Assembly: GCA_022575985.1 (NCBI GenBank)
Contig: JAKSXM010000247.1
Span: forward strand, 333,501 to 397,500
DNA length: 64,000 nt
Direction: 5' to 3'
Source of the DNA: Anagrus nilaparvatae
Taxonomy: Eukaryota; Arthropoda; Insecta; Hymenoptera; Mymaridae
Every line of letters starts with the position of its first letter. The stretch's first letter is position 1. The translations under genes were made by a program, and so were the position numbers. The notes beneath the pieces are model-generated. The model was not told where the DNA came from and ran no database searches. It saw only the letters and a program-made list of their open reading frames with translations. Shown one piece after another: positions 35,290 to 47,916 of this stretch.

Positions 35290-37080
35290 GGTGTTCTGAA
35301 CAGTGTCGGACTCCATGGTGTCAAGGCACTCTGCAAAGAAGTTTACCGACTAAACTCACCCCTCATCATACCTTATGCAAGTAAGCCCGGAACCGTTTAA
35401 AACATTACATCGGGTTGACTTGAGGCCATGTATTTTCTTTGTTTGAAAATCCTTTCTTTCATTATCCATTTGTCCTGAAGATACCTTCTTTTTCCTTCTT
35501 GTTATTTCGCCATGTCGTCAACTAGATAAATAAATTAATCTATAAATAAATAAATAAATATCCTTATGCGCCCTCCATTGTCCCGCCTTTGATGCCACGT
35601 GCAAAAGCCACCTATCTCCTACACCCGTCTCCAAGTGAGGGTGTCGTTAGTAGCTTTTTTGTTCGCAGAATTTCCTCCACATAATTTATCGTAGTGGTCC
35701 ACGAATCCTTGCTTTGAAGTATTTTTTCTACAATATTGTCAGGTGTGACTTCGCCTATTATTGTTTCAAGCGCAACTTTTTAGTCGCCCAGCGATCGCAT
35801 TTGAAAAACGTGTGTTACGCATTATCACGCATGTCCACTAAGAAACTGGGTCAGGAAGCAATTCACTTCCCCGTATTCTTTATCAAGCTATGGCGCGACC
35901 TCTTTTATGAGACGCCTGATCCATGCGCTGTCTTCCAGAGCGTCTGCCACTCCAGCATCATAGCTCTCCTAACATCAGCTTGGATCTGGTCAAGATCTTC
36001 AACCTTCTTCCTGTTATGTATGAGTTTGCGTTCCCTGGCAAAAAGCGACATCGGAATTATTCCGTCAATAACAAGAACTGCCGCTTCCGAGACAGTCCTG
36101 TACGTGCAAGAAAACCTGAGGAGCACCTTGCCTCTGAACTCTTATCATGCCTTTCGCATACATATCCTCGTCTAGCGCCTCCCCCAAATTTCTGCTCCAT
36201 ACTATAGGATGGAGTGAGTTACGGACATTAGTAGCTTCCTATTGCTGGACTTCGGGCCGTTCATATTTGACATCAGCCTGATCAGGGATAGTCTTGTGGT
36301 ACCTGCCTTCTTGAGCCTTTGAGAGATGTACTCCCAATAAGTCAGCTTCGTGTCGGGAGTTATCTCCAGATATTTAATGAACCTTTACGTCTCTATCCTT
36401 GTCGATTCGTATTGGGATGACGATTTGCTTCCTCGTAAACATTACGATCTCTGTCTTAGCAGCTGCAAGACTTAATTCATGTTCTTCATTCCATCTGCTT
36501 GTATTTACCATGCAGACGCTCAAGCTGTTCTGGGCATGTTGTACGTTCCTTACTACGATCGAGAGAGCAATATCATCCGCATAGCCTATAATAAAGCAGC
36601 CATCCGCTACCTCCAGCCTTAGGATAGCATCATAACAAATGTTCCATAAGTCACGTCTTAGTACCGAACCCTGAGCCGCACCACCTATCACTTTCCTACT
36701 TCTTTTTCCTTGTAGATTCTCTTACAAGAGTACTCGGTCACTTAGGTAGCTCTTCATAACCCGCATCAAATATTTGGGTGCTGCAAAGTCAATTAGTCCT
36801 TGCAAGAAGTCTGTCTATTATGCCCAGTTAAATGCATTCTTGACATCAAGGGTAACCAAAAGAGTAACTTTACAAGAGTAATGATTACCCGTTTGGGCCC
36901 TCGTTATCGCGTCAACGGCCTCCTTCACTGCCCCTATCGTGGACCGCCCCCGTCTAAAGCCGTATTGCCGAGGAGTTAAATCAGAAGAGTTAAAGAAGAA
37001 ATATTTACAAATAGTCGGGTGTTCCTTGTGAACACACTCATCGATTCTACGAAAATGGATGAATTTAGCTAAAACCTAGT
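35290..37080 (-). pseudogene. R1-like LINE reverse transcriptase, degraded
   Basis: Read on the minus strand from about 36990: QYGFRRGRSTIGAVKEAVDA and KVTLLVTLDVKNAFNWA form RT motifs with the first catalytic Asp. After breaks come GGAAQGSVLRRDLWNICYDA and FIIGYADDIALSI, with the YADD catalytic box. Then ELSLAAAKTEIVMFTRK and, further down, YRTVSEAAVLVIDGIIPMSL, typical of the region after the RT in R1-clade elements. Stops and frameshifts separate these blocks, so it is dead. The 3' limit is approximate. Confidence 0.85.
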
Positions 37081-37189
37081 GAAATCTTTTTAGGAAGACC
37101 TAAGGACATAGTACTGGGAAAGAAAAATTCCCGATATTTAAATGGGGTGAAAAAGTTCTAAATTCCCCCCTCCATTTACATAAAAAATT

Positions 37190-37435
37190 AAAAATAACAT
37201 TTTTGCAATTTTGAAGGGATTCAGTAGGCATTTAGGGCTGCTAAATCCTAATCTGTCGTCAAAAACCAAGTTAGAGAGGTGTGACACACTTATTTTCACC
37301 CTTTCAACCCTTAAAACTTTACATTTATTAATAACCGATTTTTTTTCATTTTTATTAGATCTAGTAGGTATTTTGGGCCGCTAAATCTTAATCGTCAAAA
37401 ACCAAGTTAGAGGAGTGTAACAACTTTAATTATAT
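37190..37435 (+). repeat. Tandem duplication of about 150 bp
   Basis: The phrases TAGTAGG.ATTT.GGGC.GCTAAATC and GTCAAAAACCAAGTTAGAG each occur twice, about 150 bp apart. Non-coding. Confidence 0.55.
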
Positions 37436-37640
37436 AATACTAACAAAGGGAGTTTCGACACCAATTGGTCATTTAAATTGGTTATTTTAGCCAAACATTT
37501 TAGACCATTCAGTTAATTGGCTATAGTGATGAGAGAATTAAAAATAAAAAATTGCACCAAAAAAAGGGACCATTCAGAAATGTTTTGGGTAACTTCTGAG
37601 GTTTTAGCGTTTCATTGAAAATTACCAAAAAACCCTATTA

Positions 37641-38786
37641 TATGACGCATTATTTTTTTTTTTACTACTTAACTTGGACAAAAAACTGAAAAAAAAAAAT
37701 TTGAAGGGACATTGATATGACCCGTGTTTTCGGGTAATTTGAACCTTCAGAAAACCGAAAAAAATCGTGAACAAGAAATCGGTGATAGGTGCCAAAAAGA
37801 TTTTTTCACTCTTATGTCAGAAACCGTGTTTTTCGTATCTGAGGTACCCCAAATTTTCAAAATAACTTTTTGGGTAAATAAAATTTTAAAAAATAGATTA
37901 AAAAATCCGATTGCCAGGGAAAAACCACTCCAGAAGAAAAAAAAAACTTTTCTTTTTACGATGAAAATTAGCCAAGTTATCGTCAATTTAAGATTTTGCT
38001 TAAATTCGTCTTAAAAAAGATTGAAATTTTATTGAAAAAAGCCTGTTTCTGAACTTTAAACATGCATTACTCGCTTGATTTTCATTGTAAAATAATAATT
38101 TTTTTTTTTAAATCGATTCATTTTTCCCTGGCGATTCATTTCTTTAAGAAAAAAAATTATTTTTATTGACCAAATTTCAATTTTTAGGTCAAAAGCCTTT
38201 GAAAACTGTAAGTAGCAAGATTTACTTAACACAGTTTTTGATCTTAAAATTAAAATTTGGTCAATAAAAATAATTTTTTTCTTAAAGAAATGAATTGCGA
38301 GGGAAAAATTAATCGATTAAAAAAAAAAATTATTATTTTGCGATGAAAATTAAGCGAGTAATGCATGTTTAAAGTTCAGAAACAGGCTTTTTTCAATAAA
38401 ATCTCAATATTTTTTAAGACGAATTTGAGCAAAATCTTAAATTGACGATAACTTGGCTAAATTTCATCGTAAAAAGATAAGTTTTTTTTTCTTCTGGAGT
38501 GCTTTTTCCCTGGCAATCAGATTTTTTTATCTATTTTTTAAAATTTTATTTACCTAAAAAGTTATTTTGAAAATTCGGGGTAGCTCAGATACGAAAAACA
38601 CAGTTTCTGTCATAAAAGTGAAAAAATCTTTTTTGCACCTATCACCGATTTCTTGTTCACGATTTTTTTCGGTTTTCTGATGGTTCAAACTACCCGAAAA
38701 CACGGGTTTTATCGATGTCCCTTCAAATTTTTTTTTTTTAGTTTTTTGTCCAAGTTAAGTATTAAAAAAAAAAATAATGCGTCATA
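37641..38786. mobile_element. Palindromic element, 1.15 kb
   Basis: The left arm begins TATGACGCATTATTTTTTTT and the right arm ends in the complement around 38786. Both arms contain AACTTGGACAAAAAACTGAA, CGTGTTTTCGGGTA, CACTCTTATGTCAGAAAC and AATTAAGCGAGTAATGCATG or their complements; the centre is near 38213. The 96-codon plus frame and 79-codon minus frame here are arm translations and not genes. Beyond the right arm, 38800-38940 carries the fragment also found at 8620. Confidence 0.8.
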
Positions 38787-38999
38787 TGTATAACACTGAA
38801 CTCTGCGTTTCTAGGCACAGAAGGCCCATTAATTGGAATCTACAGAGGGTAGTCGGAATATTTTTTCAAACTAATAAACTCATCTATAACCATTTGGTGT
38901 AGGTTGGTGTTCCAAATGTATTGAACTCCCCTTGTAAGACTAACATGATTCTATTAAAATTATATCAAAAATAAGTTGGCCTTCTACTGTTTTCTATTT

Positions 39000-39440
39000 T
39001 TTTAAACATTCAAAAGTGAAAAACCGCATTTAGGACTTAAAAAATTAAAAACCTTTATTAAATCTATCACTTAGGCCTTTGATACTAATTTTTCTTATGT
39101 TTAAGATTTTAGAACTAACAAATAAACAAGGAAAAACCTTTCAGAGTAAATAAAAAATTGATTTTAAAAATTTGGTCAGCTGAGCTATTAAAAACAGCAT
39201 TTTGGTCTTAAAAAAGCTAAAATCCTTATTATATCCATCGCTTAATCCTTTTTTTCGATTATTTTTATTTTATAGATGTTGGTACTAACTAATAGATACG
39301 ATAAAAACAGAAGAGGAGCTATAAATAAAGATTTTCAAAATTTCTGGCAGCTGAGGTCTGAAAAACACCGTTTTTTACGAAAAAATGCAAAAATTTTTTT
39401 GGCATCCATCGCCAAATCCTTGTACACTTATATTTTCATA
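39000..39440 (+). repeat. Degenerate tandem repeat, about 170-bp period
   Basis: CAGCTGAG at 39177 and again 170 bp later, and AAAACCGCATTT / AAAACAGCATTT / AAAACACCGTTTT at the same spacing, mark about 2.6 units. The flanking CCATCGC / ATCACTTAGGCCTTTG blocks agree. Non-coding. Confidence 0.5.
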
Positions 39441-39554
39441 TTCCTGGGGGTTCAAGGGTCCCGAAAATCTGGGTCATAGCGACGTGCCTTCAAAAAAATT
39501 TTTTTCGATTTCAGGAACGAATTAAGTGGTAAAAAATATAGAATTGCTCATATA

Positions 39555-40225
39555 TGATCAAATAAATCATTAATAAATAAAATGAAAAGCAAAGGACCTG
39601 TATGAGAACCCTGAGCTATCCCAGATGATGGAATAAATCTAAAGGACTTACAGTTATTGTATTGTATTGTAAAGAACCATTGTCCACCTTTTGAATGAAA
39701 ATGAATTTAATATTTTGAGAGCCCATCCCCTTATACCGAAGTTAAAAAGTTTATATGATAGTTGTCTACGATCTAAAGAATCAAACGCTTTAGCGAAATC
39801 AAGATAACAACATCAGTTTGAGACCTAGAATTTTTCTTTTCTATAACATCATCTGATAGCTCAAGCAGACTAGTAACCTACCTCTCACAAATCCATGTTG
39901 TTTGCAGGATATGAGGTTATATAATTTAGAATACAACAAAGAATAGACTAAATAATCGAAAATTTTTGCTAAATATTTATTATAGTGATAGGTCTGTAAT
40001 TAGTGACATCGCTTCTATGCCTCCTTCATAACCTCAGGTATATACCCTAGATTAAGGAGACATTTAAAAAGTATGTAAATGGGTGATAACTTCGCAAGGT
40101 TAATTTTAATGTAAAAAATAGCCATGTATAATATTAGAACTTCAAAAGGATAAGGATCTAAGTTTAACCAACCAATAAGCTTGGAAAACTTGGATGTTAT
40201 TAACAAATGGTATAATGTATTCAAC
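39555..40225 (-). pseudogene. Jockey/I-type LINE reverse transcriptase fragment, degraded
   Basis: The minus strand read from about 40110 gives YILFKCLLNLGYIPEVMKEA, then RT-like FAKAFDSLDRRQLSYKLFNF, GIRGWALKILNSF and KRWTMVLYNTIQ. It ends with IAQGSHTGPLLFILFINDLF, the strongly conserved block before the catalytic YADD box, which is missing. Multiple stops and shifts. Confidence 0.75.
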
Positions 40226-40789
40226 GATGTAGAAAGTAGATCTTTAAAATGTTCGAGTGGAATTCAGTTTACAAATTAACATCAAAAATATAAAAATTTG
40301 TAGCATATAAATAAAAATTACTTCATATAAATATTAAAAAATAAATATTTTTTTATAATGCTTTTTAAAAAAAGGATTTAAATTAATTGATGGTTATCAC
40401 TAAGGCTGTCTTACTTGTATGCTACCTAAAAATATAATTTCTTTATACATAAAAACCATATTTTGAATTTGAAGTTATTGAATTTGATTAATTTTAGAAA
40501 AATCGTGGAAGGATTTACGCAAGTACTAATGTCGAAGAGTTTTATATTTATTATAATGATTTCATAATAAAGAAAGGGAAAAATCATGTCAATGCAGGAT
40601 AATTTTAATGCAATGATTATATTTTTAAGTCCATCTTAACAACTTTTATTAAAATTAAAATAAATAATACAATTAAAAAAATATATATTTCTCAAATATT
40701 CACACAAAATGGCACACTAAACACAATACACATATTTGATTAAATCTAGAAATACGAGAAAAAATTTTTTTTAATTTCTGCAGTAATTA

Positions 40790-41046
40790 TTAGTTCCAAT
40801 ATTGTCCTGCTCCAGAAGTTGGATCTAAATAACTAGGGGGAGGTGCATAATTATAAGCTGAAGTAATTTTTTTCATTCCTTGCATACTTGCTAACATTAA
40901 AGCGAGCTTAGATACTAATAGAGATTTAGCACCTAACATTGTCAAAAACTGAAATCCCATTGGAATTAGAACTGAGCCCATTACCATCATGCCCATCATA
41001 GCCATTGTCATCATTCCTTGAGCTTTTTTACGACGCCTACCTCTAC
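40790..41046 (-). CDS. Osiris gene 2, exon 3 (transmembrane segment)
   Basis: The acceptor is AAATTTTTAG. It encodes RGRRRKKAQGMMTMAMMGMM and the conserved helix, ending SGAGQYWN then a stop. It differs from exon 3 of gene 1 mainly in the last 25 residues. Confidence 0.9.
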
Positions 41047-43897
41047 CTAAAAATTTTAATAAAAAATAAGTACTTAATTTTGTATTCATAAATGCTGAAA
41101 ATTTATACATGATGTTTATTTCTTATATAAGCTCTAAATGCACATGTATAGAGTGTACGGCTCATTTTTCTCGAAATCACGAAAAAATTTATTTTTTATT
41201 TTTTTCGCTCTCCTAAATGCCAATCAATAGTTAAGGTTTATGACCCATTTTAAGAATAAAAATCAACTTTTTTAAGGAAAGTTTTTGTATATTTTTGGGC
41301 TTAGCCCCAATTTTTTATAGAAAAGATCCCGAAATTCGTAAAGCGACCCAAAAACCTATAGTAAACCAAATCTAGTAAAGGACAGTAAATGAACACCTTT
41401 CTCCTCCGTGATTTTACCGGAATAAAGTAGTTTTGTTGAAAATTATTTTTTTAAATCGTTTTCTTCAAAGTTACTAAGCAGTCTTGGTTATTTTATAAAG
41501 CTACTAATTTTGATATCTTATTCTAAGCCTCTAAATCGAAATTATTCTAAGTCCATTGCCCCCCCCCAAATATGGCACATTTGACCCCCCCCCCCTAATA
41601 TGGTATACCTCCCAACCTATAAACATGTTCCATATTAAAAAATTAACTCGTAAATTATTTTAGCTACAATGTTAATGTTTTTATGTTTAGTTCAATTTTA
41701 GAACATAAATTGCAAGGGTACATTTTTCGTTTTTATATTAATTTATTTTTTAAGGAAAAAACTGCAAGAAATAATAAATTTGAAAATAAACTCACCTTCT
41801 ATAGCATTTTCATTTGTCTCTGAAGCAATGCTTGGTGGAAAAAAGTTGTTAGAACTAAATTTATCAACATCAATTTTAATAACGTGTGATTGAAACACAC
41901 GAGCGAGACGTTGAGTTATTTTTGTTAAAAAGTTTCCTTCTAAATTTTCAAATAAAACTTTCGATTTTCTTCTTTCTTGAATATTTTTGAAGAATTTTCT
42001 AAAACATATAGTTTATTTTTTTATATTCACATATTAATTTAATGCAACTTAATCTTTAATGCAACTTAATCTTTAATACAATATTTATTTGAAAATGTTA
42101 TTGCTGCCTTCTTATCGTTGCTTTTTTTAAAATAAAAATTCAATGAATATATACAGTAAAATTTGTGTAAAAAAAAGTTTATGCATGAATAAATCTTGTT
42201 AATTTTTTGGATCATAAATTCCACTTTTCTCAGACCTGGGCAACTTTGATGAAAATTCATTTTCCATGCCTACCTTCTCTTAAAATTCAAAGGTATTTAA
42301 CATCAGACAAGTAGAATTTTTATTCAAAATGCTCAGGTCTAGGAAAATTGACCTTTATGACTCAAAAAATTAACAAAATTTAACATGTTATAAACATTTT
42401 CAATTTTTTTTGTCCCTTTTTGATAAAACATTTCGCAAAGTATCGGCTCTTTTATTGAAAAATATTTACGTAAATGTGTTTAATATTATAACCGTTTTAA
42501 AATACTAAGCAGATAACCCAGGCATCAAAAAACTGGTACTAACACGGTCTCAGATGGTATAAGTATTATGGGATTTATTTAATAGGTGAGTTATCAGCGA
42601 GATTATCAGTAAACTAATATTTTATGCAAGTTTATTGTCTACACATTCAAACCCATTATCTTGTTTCAACTTTCTCAGCAAAACGCTTTTCTTTGAGATT
42701 GACGTAGATAAATCGTTTACCAAACTTATCGTTTACCAATTAGTTACTTTTTGAGGTAATTTAAGTTCAATTTGGGTCAGTTTTTAGTTTTCTGGCTCCA
42801 AATCAAAATATATTTGTCATAAGAACGCAGGGTGCTAGTGAATGGAAGCCGTAACACTGTTTTTGGTATTAATATTTTATTTTTCACTATTTTTGATAAA
42901 TATTAAAATATTTCAAAACATAGAAAAATTTGGTTGTTACAGAATCGTTTATTTACTAATATTGCAACGTAAATTTTGCACAAAAGTAATAAAGAACCGA
43001 TATTTATTAAATTTTTTTTTTTTTTTGACTATTAATTTAATTGCTGATTTTGATTTGCAATGGCTTAATTGATAAATAATTGTATCTTATGTTAAGATAA
43101 GATTTTAAATAGTTTATAAACAATCTTTATTAAATTTTTTGAATGAAACAATTTCATACCAGCACATTATTGTCGACACTTAAAAATGTATAAACAAAAA
43201 TAACATACAAATCGAATTTACAACGAAAAAAACGCATATATATTTGTATAATAAAACAGTTAACGTTCCTATTAATAAAATTATGATGTATTATAGTAAT
43301 TTAATGATCAATAATGAAACCAATGTTTCTTTAAAATATAATTATATAAACTTTATTTTTTTCAAAAGAAAGATGAAAATTAAGTTTAAAGAAAATTAAG
43401 TAAATTAAAAAAAGTTTTGAGAAAATTAAGTTTTTTCTTTTGAAAAAAATAAAGTTTGTTTTTTAAAGATACATTGTTTCCATTATTGATCATTAAATTA
43501 CTGAAATAAATCAAAAACTCGTATACTTCAGCAAAAAATCAAAAAATAATTTACAAAATTTTTCAATATCTTTTTTAGAATGCGAAGAAACAAAATCAAT
43601 TACATTAAAAAATTACCTGAAATTAAATTTGAAATCTTCATTTTTATTTTCTCTTGAGCTGACAAAAGAAAGTCCATCAAGAACAGGAATAACATCAGCA
43701 TTTAAAGTTTCATCTAATGTTTCAAATGTTCTTCTCCTAGCACAAGTCATTAACGGTTCAAATTTGCCACCGTTTTGACAACTTTGTAAAAAACTCCGGA
43801 TTTGTAATAACCAATCTGGTAAATTAATAGCAGAAACATTTGATATCGTGGAAACTAATAAAATAAAACACAATTGAAAAATTGGCCTCGGCATCAT
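40790..43897 (-). CDS. Osiris-family protein (DUF1676), gene 2
   Basis: Exons 43897-43617, 41998-41796 and 41046-40790 (phases 2 and 1, as in gene 1) encode 246 residues. The start MMPRPIFQLCFILLVSTISN is a signal peptide. Next are LQSCQNGGKFEPLMTCARRR with the paired cysteines, LDETLNADVIPVLDGLSFV, the conserved amphipathic LARVFQSHVIKIDVDKF and a basic GRGRRRKKAQG. The hydrophobic helix (GSVLIPMGFQFLTMLGAKSL, MLASMQGMKKI) and a Pro/Tyr tail close it. Exon structure and helix sequence match gene 1 closely, so the two are tandem paralogs. The frame extends upstream to 44020 without an ATG that improves the signal peptide; 43897 is chosen because the signal peptide starts there. Confidence 0.9.
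41530..41642 (-). repeat. C-rich block linked to the minisatellite-bearing repeat
   Basis: CCCCCCCCCAAATATGG and GACCCCCCCCCCCTAATATG precede CTATAAACATGTTCCATATT. This is the opposite-strand counterpart of the G-rich block and boundary motif at 10099-10250. It lies in intron 2 of Osiris gene 2. Confidence 0.55.
41796..41998 (-). CDS. Osiris gene 2, exon 2
   Basis: 203 bp, hidden from a long-ORF search. The acceptor is ATGTTTTAG and the donor GTGAGT. It encodes KFFKNIQERRKSKVLFENLE through NFFPPSIASETNENAIEG and aligns with exon 2 of gene 1 at the LA.vF.sHv.KID.D.. segment. Confidence 0.88.
43298..43506. mobile_element. Foldback MITE in intron 1 of Osiris gene 2
   Basis: AGTAATTTAATGATCAATAA at the left mirrors TTATTGATCATTAAATTACT at the right. 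Inside, CTTTATTTTTTTCAAAAGAA mirrors TTCTTTTGAAAAAAATAAAG. About 0.2 kb, non-coding, and unrelated in sequence to the element in intron 1 of gene 1. Confidence 0.75.
43617..43897 (-). CDS. Osiris gene 2, exon 1 (signal peptide and Cys region)
   Basis: 281 bp to the donor GTAATT. It carries the signal peptide, the paired cysteines and the DVIPVLDGLSF motif that identifies the family. Confidence 0.9.
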
Positions 43898-44465
43898 TGT
43901 TTTTTTTGTTATAAAGGAACTTGATAGAATGAACATCAATTTTATATGGCATCTTGATTTTATGTGTTCGAGAAATCTATTTTTTTTATGCTTGAATAAT
44001 ATTTTTGTTATTGTGAACAAGTGTTTTATAAAATAAATGTCACATTTTTCACGGTCTTTAAGTAATATATCGTAACATATTACAATCGATAATTATACAG
44101 ATATTTTTTAATGCAAACTAGTTTAAGAATGTATTCTCCATATAAAAATCGATTAAATTATATAGAAATTTTTGTCATTTGTATCTTCTTTCTTGTAATT
44201 TAAATTAAATTATTACTTTTATTTTATTATATACTCTATAATTTATTGGACTTGTTATATTTTCTGAATTTAATTTAGAATGCATCCTTTTGTAATGAAA
44301 AATTATAATATCAAAGTATGATGCCTAATCGAAACGGTCCATTTTGTGACATTAAAATTTTTTCACTTATTATTGAGATATTTCGATTTTGTTTAGAAGT
44401 TATGAAAAATTAATAAAATTCAAATAATTCAGAAAATTTTTTAAAATCGCAATTTTCCCATTTAA

Positions 44466-45565
44466 AATACATTTTTGGTTCCTCAATGAGGAACCATTGT
44501 GATAGGTCAAATTTCGATTTTTGATTTTTTGGCATCAATTTCAGACTCCAGGAAGCTAAAAAACCGGTTTTTAATAAAATTCTGTATGTGTGTGTGTGTA
44601 TGTATGTAATCGGTGCTATTTCATAAACATTATGGAGTTAAGACCTAATTTTTTTTTTCAACAATTTTTTCACAAAAAAAGCTCTAGGTACTTTTTTTTT
44701 TAATTTGGATGTAATACCTTATTTATTTCCACGAAAGTACTTATATTTGAAAGTGTGGTTTTTACTCTATATCTCGATTTTTTTTTTCACCAATTTTTTT
44801 TTTTTTTTTTTTTTGGACGTAGTACCTAATTTATTTCTATGAAAGTACTAGTTTTAGAAAGTTCTTTTTTCGTCATTTTTTGGATCTGGTACAGAATTTT
44901 TTCAAAAATTTTTTCCCAAATTTAAATAAACAAAAAAAATTAAAAACCTTAAATATTTTTTTTTTTGTAATACGACCTCATTTAATTCCATGAAAGTACT
45001 AATATCTGAAAATATTGTAACCGGTGATGTTTCACAACCGTTATGAAATTAAGACCCAATTTCTTTTTTCAAAAATGTTTTCATTCAGATGTAATACCTC
45101 ATTTATTTCTATGAAAGCATTTATATTTGAAAGTACGATTTTTACTCGATATCTCGAATCTAATAATTAATTTTTTGAAAATTTTTTCCCCAAAATTTTC
45201 ATCACAAAAAAATACAAAAAACACCAAATATTTTTTTCTTTTTGGACGTAGTACCTAATTTATTTCTATGAGAGTACTAATTTTGGAAAGTTCGTTTGTA
45301 GTAATTTTTTGGATTTGATACCGAATTTAAAAAAATTTTTTCCTCAAAATTAAGAAAACTGCAGTATTTTTTTTTTTTTAGTGTAATACCTCATTTAATT
45401 TCATGAAAGTACTAATATCTGAAAATATTGTAACCAGTGATATTTCACAACTATTCTGGAATTAAGAGAGAAATGTATGTATGATTGCATGGTTGTAATC
45501 GGTGATATCAGAGGCATATTAATATATTAAGCTCATTGTTTGAGGAACCTTAGTGCTAGCTAGTT
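44466..45565 (+). repeat. GGTTCCTCA repeat, copy c (longest)
   Basis: It opens GGTTCCTCAATGAGGAACC and closes GTTTGAGGAACCTTAGTGCT. The interior holds three or four tandem-like units, each containing ATTTATTTC.ATGAAAGTAC, TATCTCGA and TTTTTTGGAC.TAGTACC. It is about 1.1 kb, so shorter copies are probably deletions of this layout. No ORF. Confidence 0.75.
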
Positions 45566-46112
45566 GGGTATTTTTAATGTATTTGTAATGTATTTTAAAT
45601 GGGATAATTTTTTTTTAATTTTGTTTTGATAAAATAAAGTATTCTGCGGGGCTTTATCCAACTTTAAATGGAAAAATCAAGTGATCAGTGACATGGGTTT
45701 TTAAACCAAAACCCTTGGAGCTGGGGGTTTTAATTATGACGAAAATATCCGAAAAAAATCTCAAAAAAAAAGTACGACACTAATATAACTTACTGTCGGA
45801 TAAATAAAAATGTGCACCTCCGGCTTTTATTGAATAACTTCCACAAAAATGGTCACAAAACATTCGCATAAAATTTTTCTTGTGGAAAATTGTTTCTTCT
45901 ACTCCTATACGAAAGGTCAAGTTTCAAAGTTAATTAGGACAAGAGTTATAGTCGAAATACATATAGAGATATAGTCGAATTTTTTTGGTCATTCTCAAAT
46001 CGCTGTAGTTTCACTAAAAATTAATATTTTTTACCAAAATTTAACCATGGGTTCTTTGACTCTTTCACTTCCGGGGCCGTTGGAATTTTTACAAAAATTA
46101 GATAAAAAAATA

Positions 46113-47343
46113 TAGTCAAGGCGTCAGCAATGTTAAATGCATCCAAAAATTTTTTCAGCACTAGAATGGATGCACCTCAGTGAAACGTATGTATTTTTGG
46201 TCGCTGAAACCGATTTTGAAGGTTTCATCTATTTTTGGATGGCCAATTTCGAGTAATGGACGCTGTATAATAAAAAATTGGCGAAAAATTAGCAATATTG
46301 ATGATTAATTTATCTAAAATATATACTATCTAAAGCAATTGCTGATTGAGCCTATTTTTGGTACCCCAATAAGGTTTTCGAGGTCGCTGATCATGATTTT
46401 GAAGACAGATTTGAAAAAACCAAAATGGCGTATTTCTAACCTCAGAGACGGCGATTTATGATTTTTTTACGTTGTCTAATAAGTTTTTCCAACAAGTTAT
46501 AAAAATTCTGAGGTCATATTTTTAACTTTCAAAATAGCGGGCTAAAAATGGCGGATTCCTAACCTCAAAATCGACAATAAATGCTATTTTAAGTATTTTA
46601 ACGTGTTGCATTGTAAGTTTTTAGGGTCGGTGATCACGATTCTGAGGTCAGATTTTGAATAATCAAAATAGCGGGCTAAAAATAATGAATTGCTAACCTC
46701 GAAATCGTCAATAAAAGCTATTTTGACGTGTTGCATTATAAGTTTTTGGGGTCAGTGATCACGATGTAATTAGCAATTTAAGGCACATGAAAGTATTTAC
46801 TAGTAAGTGTCTTCAAAATCTGACCTCAGAATCGTGATCACCGAACCCAAAAACTTAAAATGCAACACGTTAAAATGCTGAGAGTAGCATTTATTGACGA
46901 TTTTGAGGTTATGAATCCACCATTTTTAGCCCGCTATTTTGAAAATTAAAAATATGACCTCAGAATCGTTATAACTGGTCCGAAAAACTTATTAGACAAC
47001 GAAAATATGCTTAAAACAGCATAAATCGCCGTTTCTGAGGTTAAAAATACGCCATTTTGAGTCCGCCATTTTGGTTTTCATTAATCTGTCTTCAAAATCG
47101 TGATCAGCGACCCCGAAAACCTTATTGGAGTAGGTTCAATCAGCAATTGTTTTCAAGATATTACCAATTTTTCGCCGATTTTTTATTATATAGCGTCCAT
47201 TACTCAAAACTGGCCATCCAAAAATGGATGAAACCTTCAAAATCTGTTTCAGTGACCAAAAATACATACATTTCACTGAGGTGCATCCATTCTAGTGCTG
47301 ATAAAATTTTTGGATGCATTTAACATTGCTGGCGCCTTGACTA
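46113..47343. mobile_element. Palindromic element inserted in an arm of the 45791-48827 palindrome
   Basis: TAGTCAAGGCGTCAGCAATG at the left and its near-complement CATTGCTGGCGCCTTGACTA at the right. The arms meet near 46760 and share GGATGCACCTCAGTGAAACG, AAGGTTTCATCTATTTTTGG, GGTCGCTGATCATGATTTTG and related blocks. Comparing the interrupted arm with the intact arm on the other side of the larger element shows the insertion cleanly. The 88- and 73-codon frames inside are arm translations. Confidence 0.85.
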
Positions 47344-47624
47344 AGAGTTACAACCCTTCAAACTTTTTTTATCAAAACGGTTCTAATTATCCAATCGACG
47401 CGACTTTTTTTTCTCCCGTTAGAATATTTATTTTAGATCTTAATTCTCGAATTTATTGCGTGCACAAATCTTGGTTAATTGATATTAGTATCAATAAAAC
47501 TAAATCTTGCATATGAATAGAAAACTAAAAATTACTTTTACCACACTTTTCGATGCATGAAAGAAAATAAAATTTAAGGTGCCACCGCCTGTTGAGAGTT
47601 TTTGATACGCTATATGAAAAAATT

Positions 47625-47830
47625 TCTTTATATATCTAGGGCAAAAAAAGCCTACTTTCTGCCCTAGGGAGACGGCTTTTTTGTCCATTATATGTAAAAC
47701 TATATTTTAGAACACGGAAAAAAATATGGGGTTCGACTTTTGCATGCTGTCATATAACTGCATGCAAAGCCGAAACCCATATTTTATCCCTTGTTTAATA
47801 AATAGCTATTTATTCGTGTTAAAACAAAGG
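47625..47830. repeat. Interspersed repeat, copy 2 (partner of 478-690)
   Basis: It starts near ATATATCTAGGGCAAAAAAA with a CTTTCTGCCCTAGGG block and shares TTATATGTAAAACTAT, CGGAAAAAAATATGGGGTT, TTTTGCATGCTGTCATATAA and TTAATAAATAGCTATTTA with copy 1. It lacks the segment rich in GCTTGCTACACTTGC found in copy 1. Confidence 0.6.
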
Positions 47831-47916
47831 AGAGATATTTAAATCAGAGTAGAAAAAAAATAATAATGACAGAGAATTTCTTTCAAAAATTGTTTTATTT
47901 TTTCATGGTGCATTAA

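Noticed and set aside
37724..38014. 96-residue protein with an antisense partner of 79 residues
   Set aside because: It lies in the arm of a palindrome; overlapping frames on both strands are due to the A/T-rich arm.
46113..47343. Coding element with frames of 73-88 codons
   Set aside because: The frames sit in inverted arms, start on non-standard codons and have no known domain.
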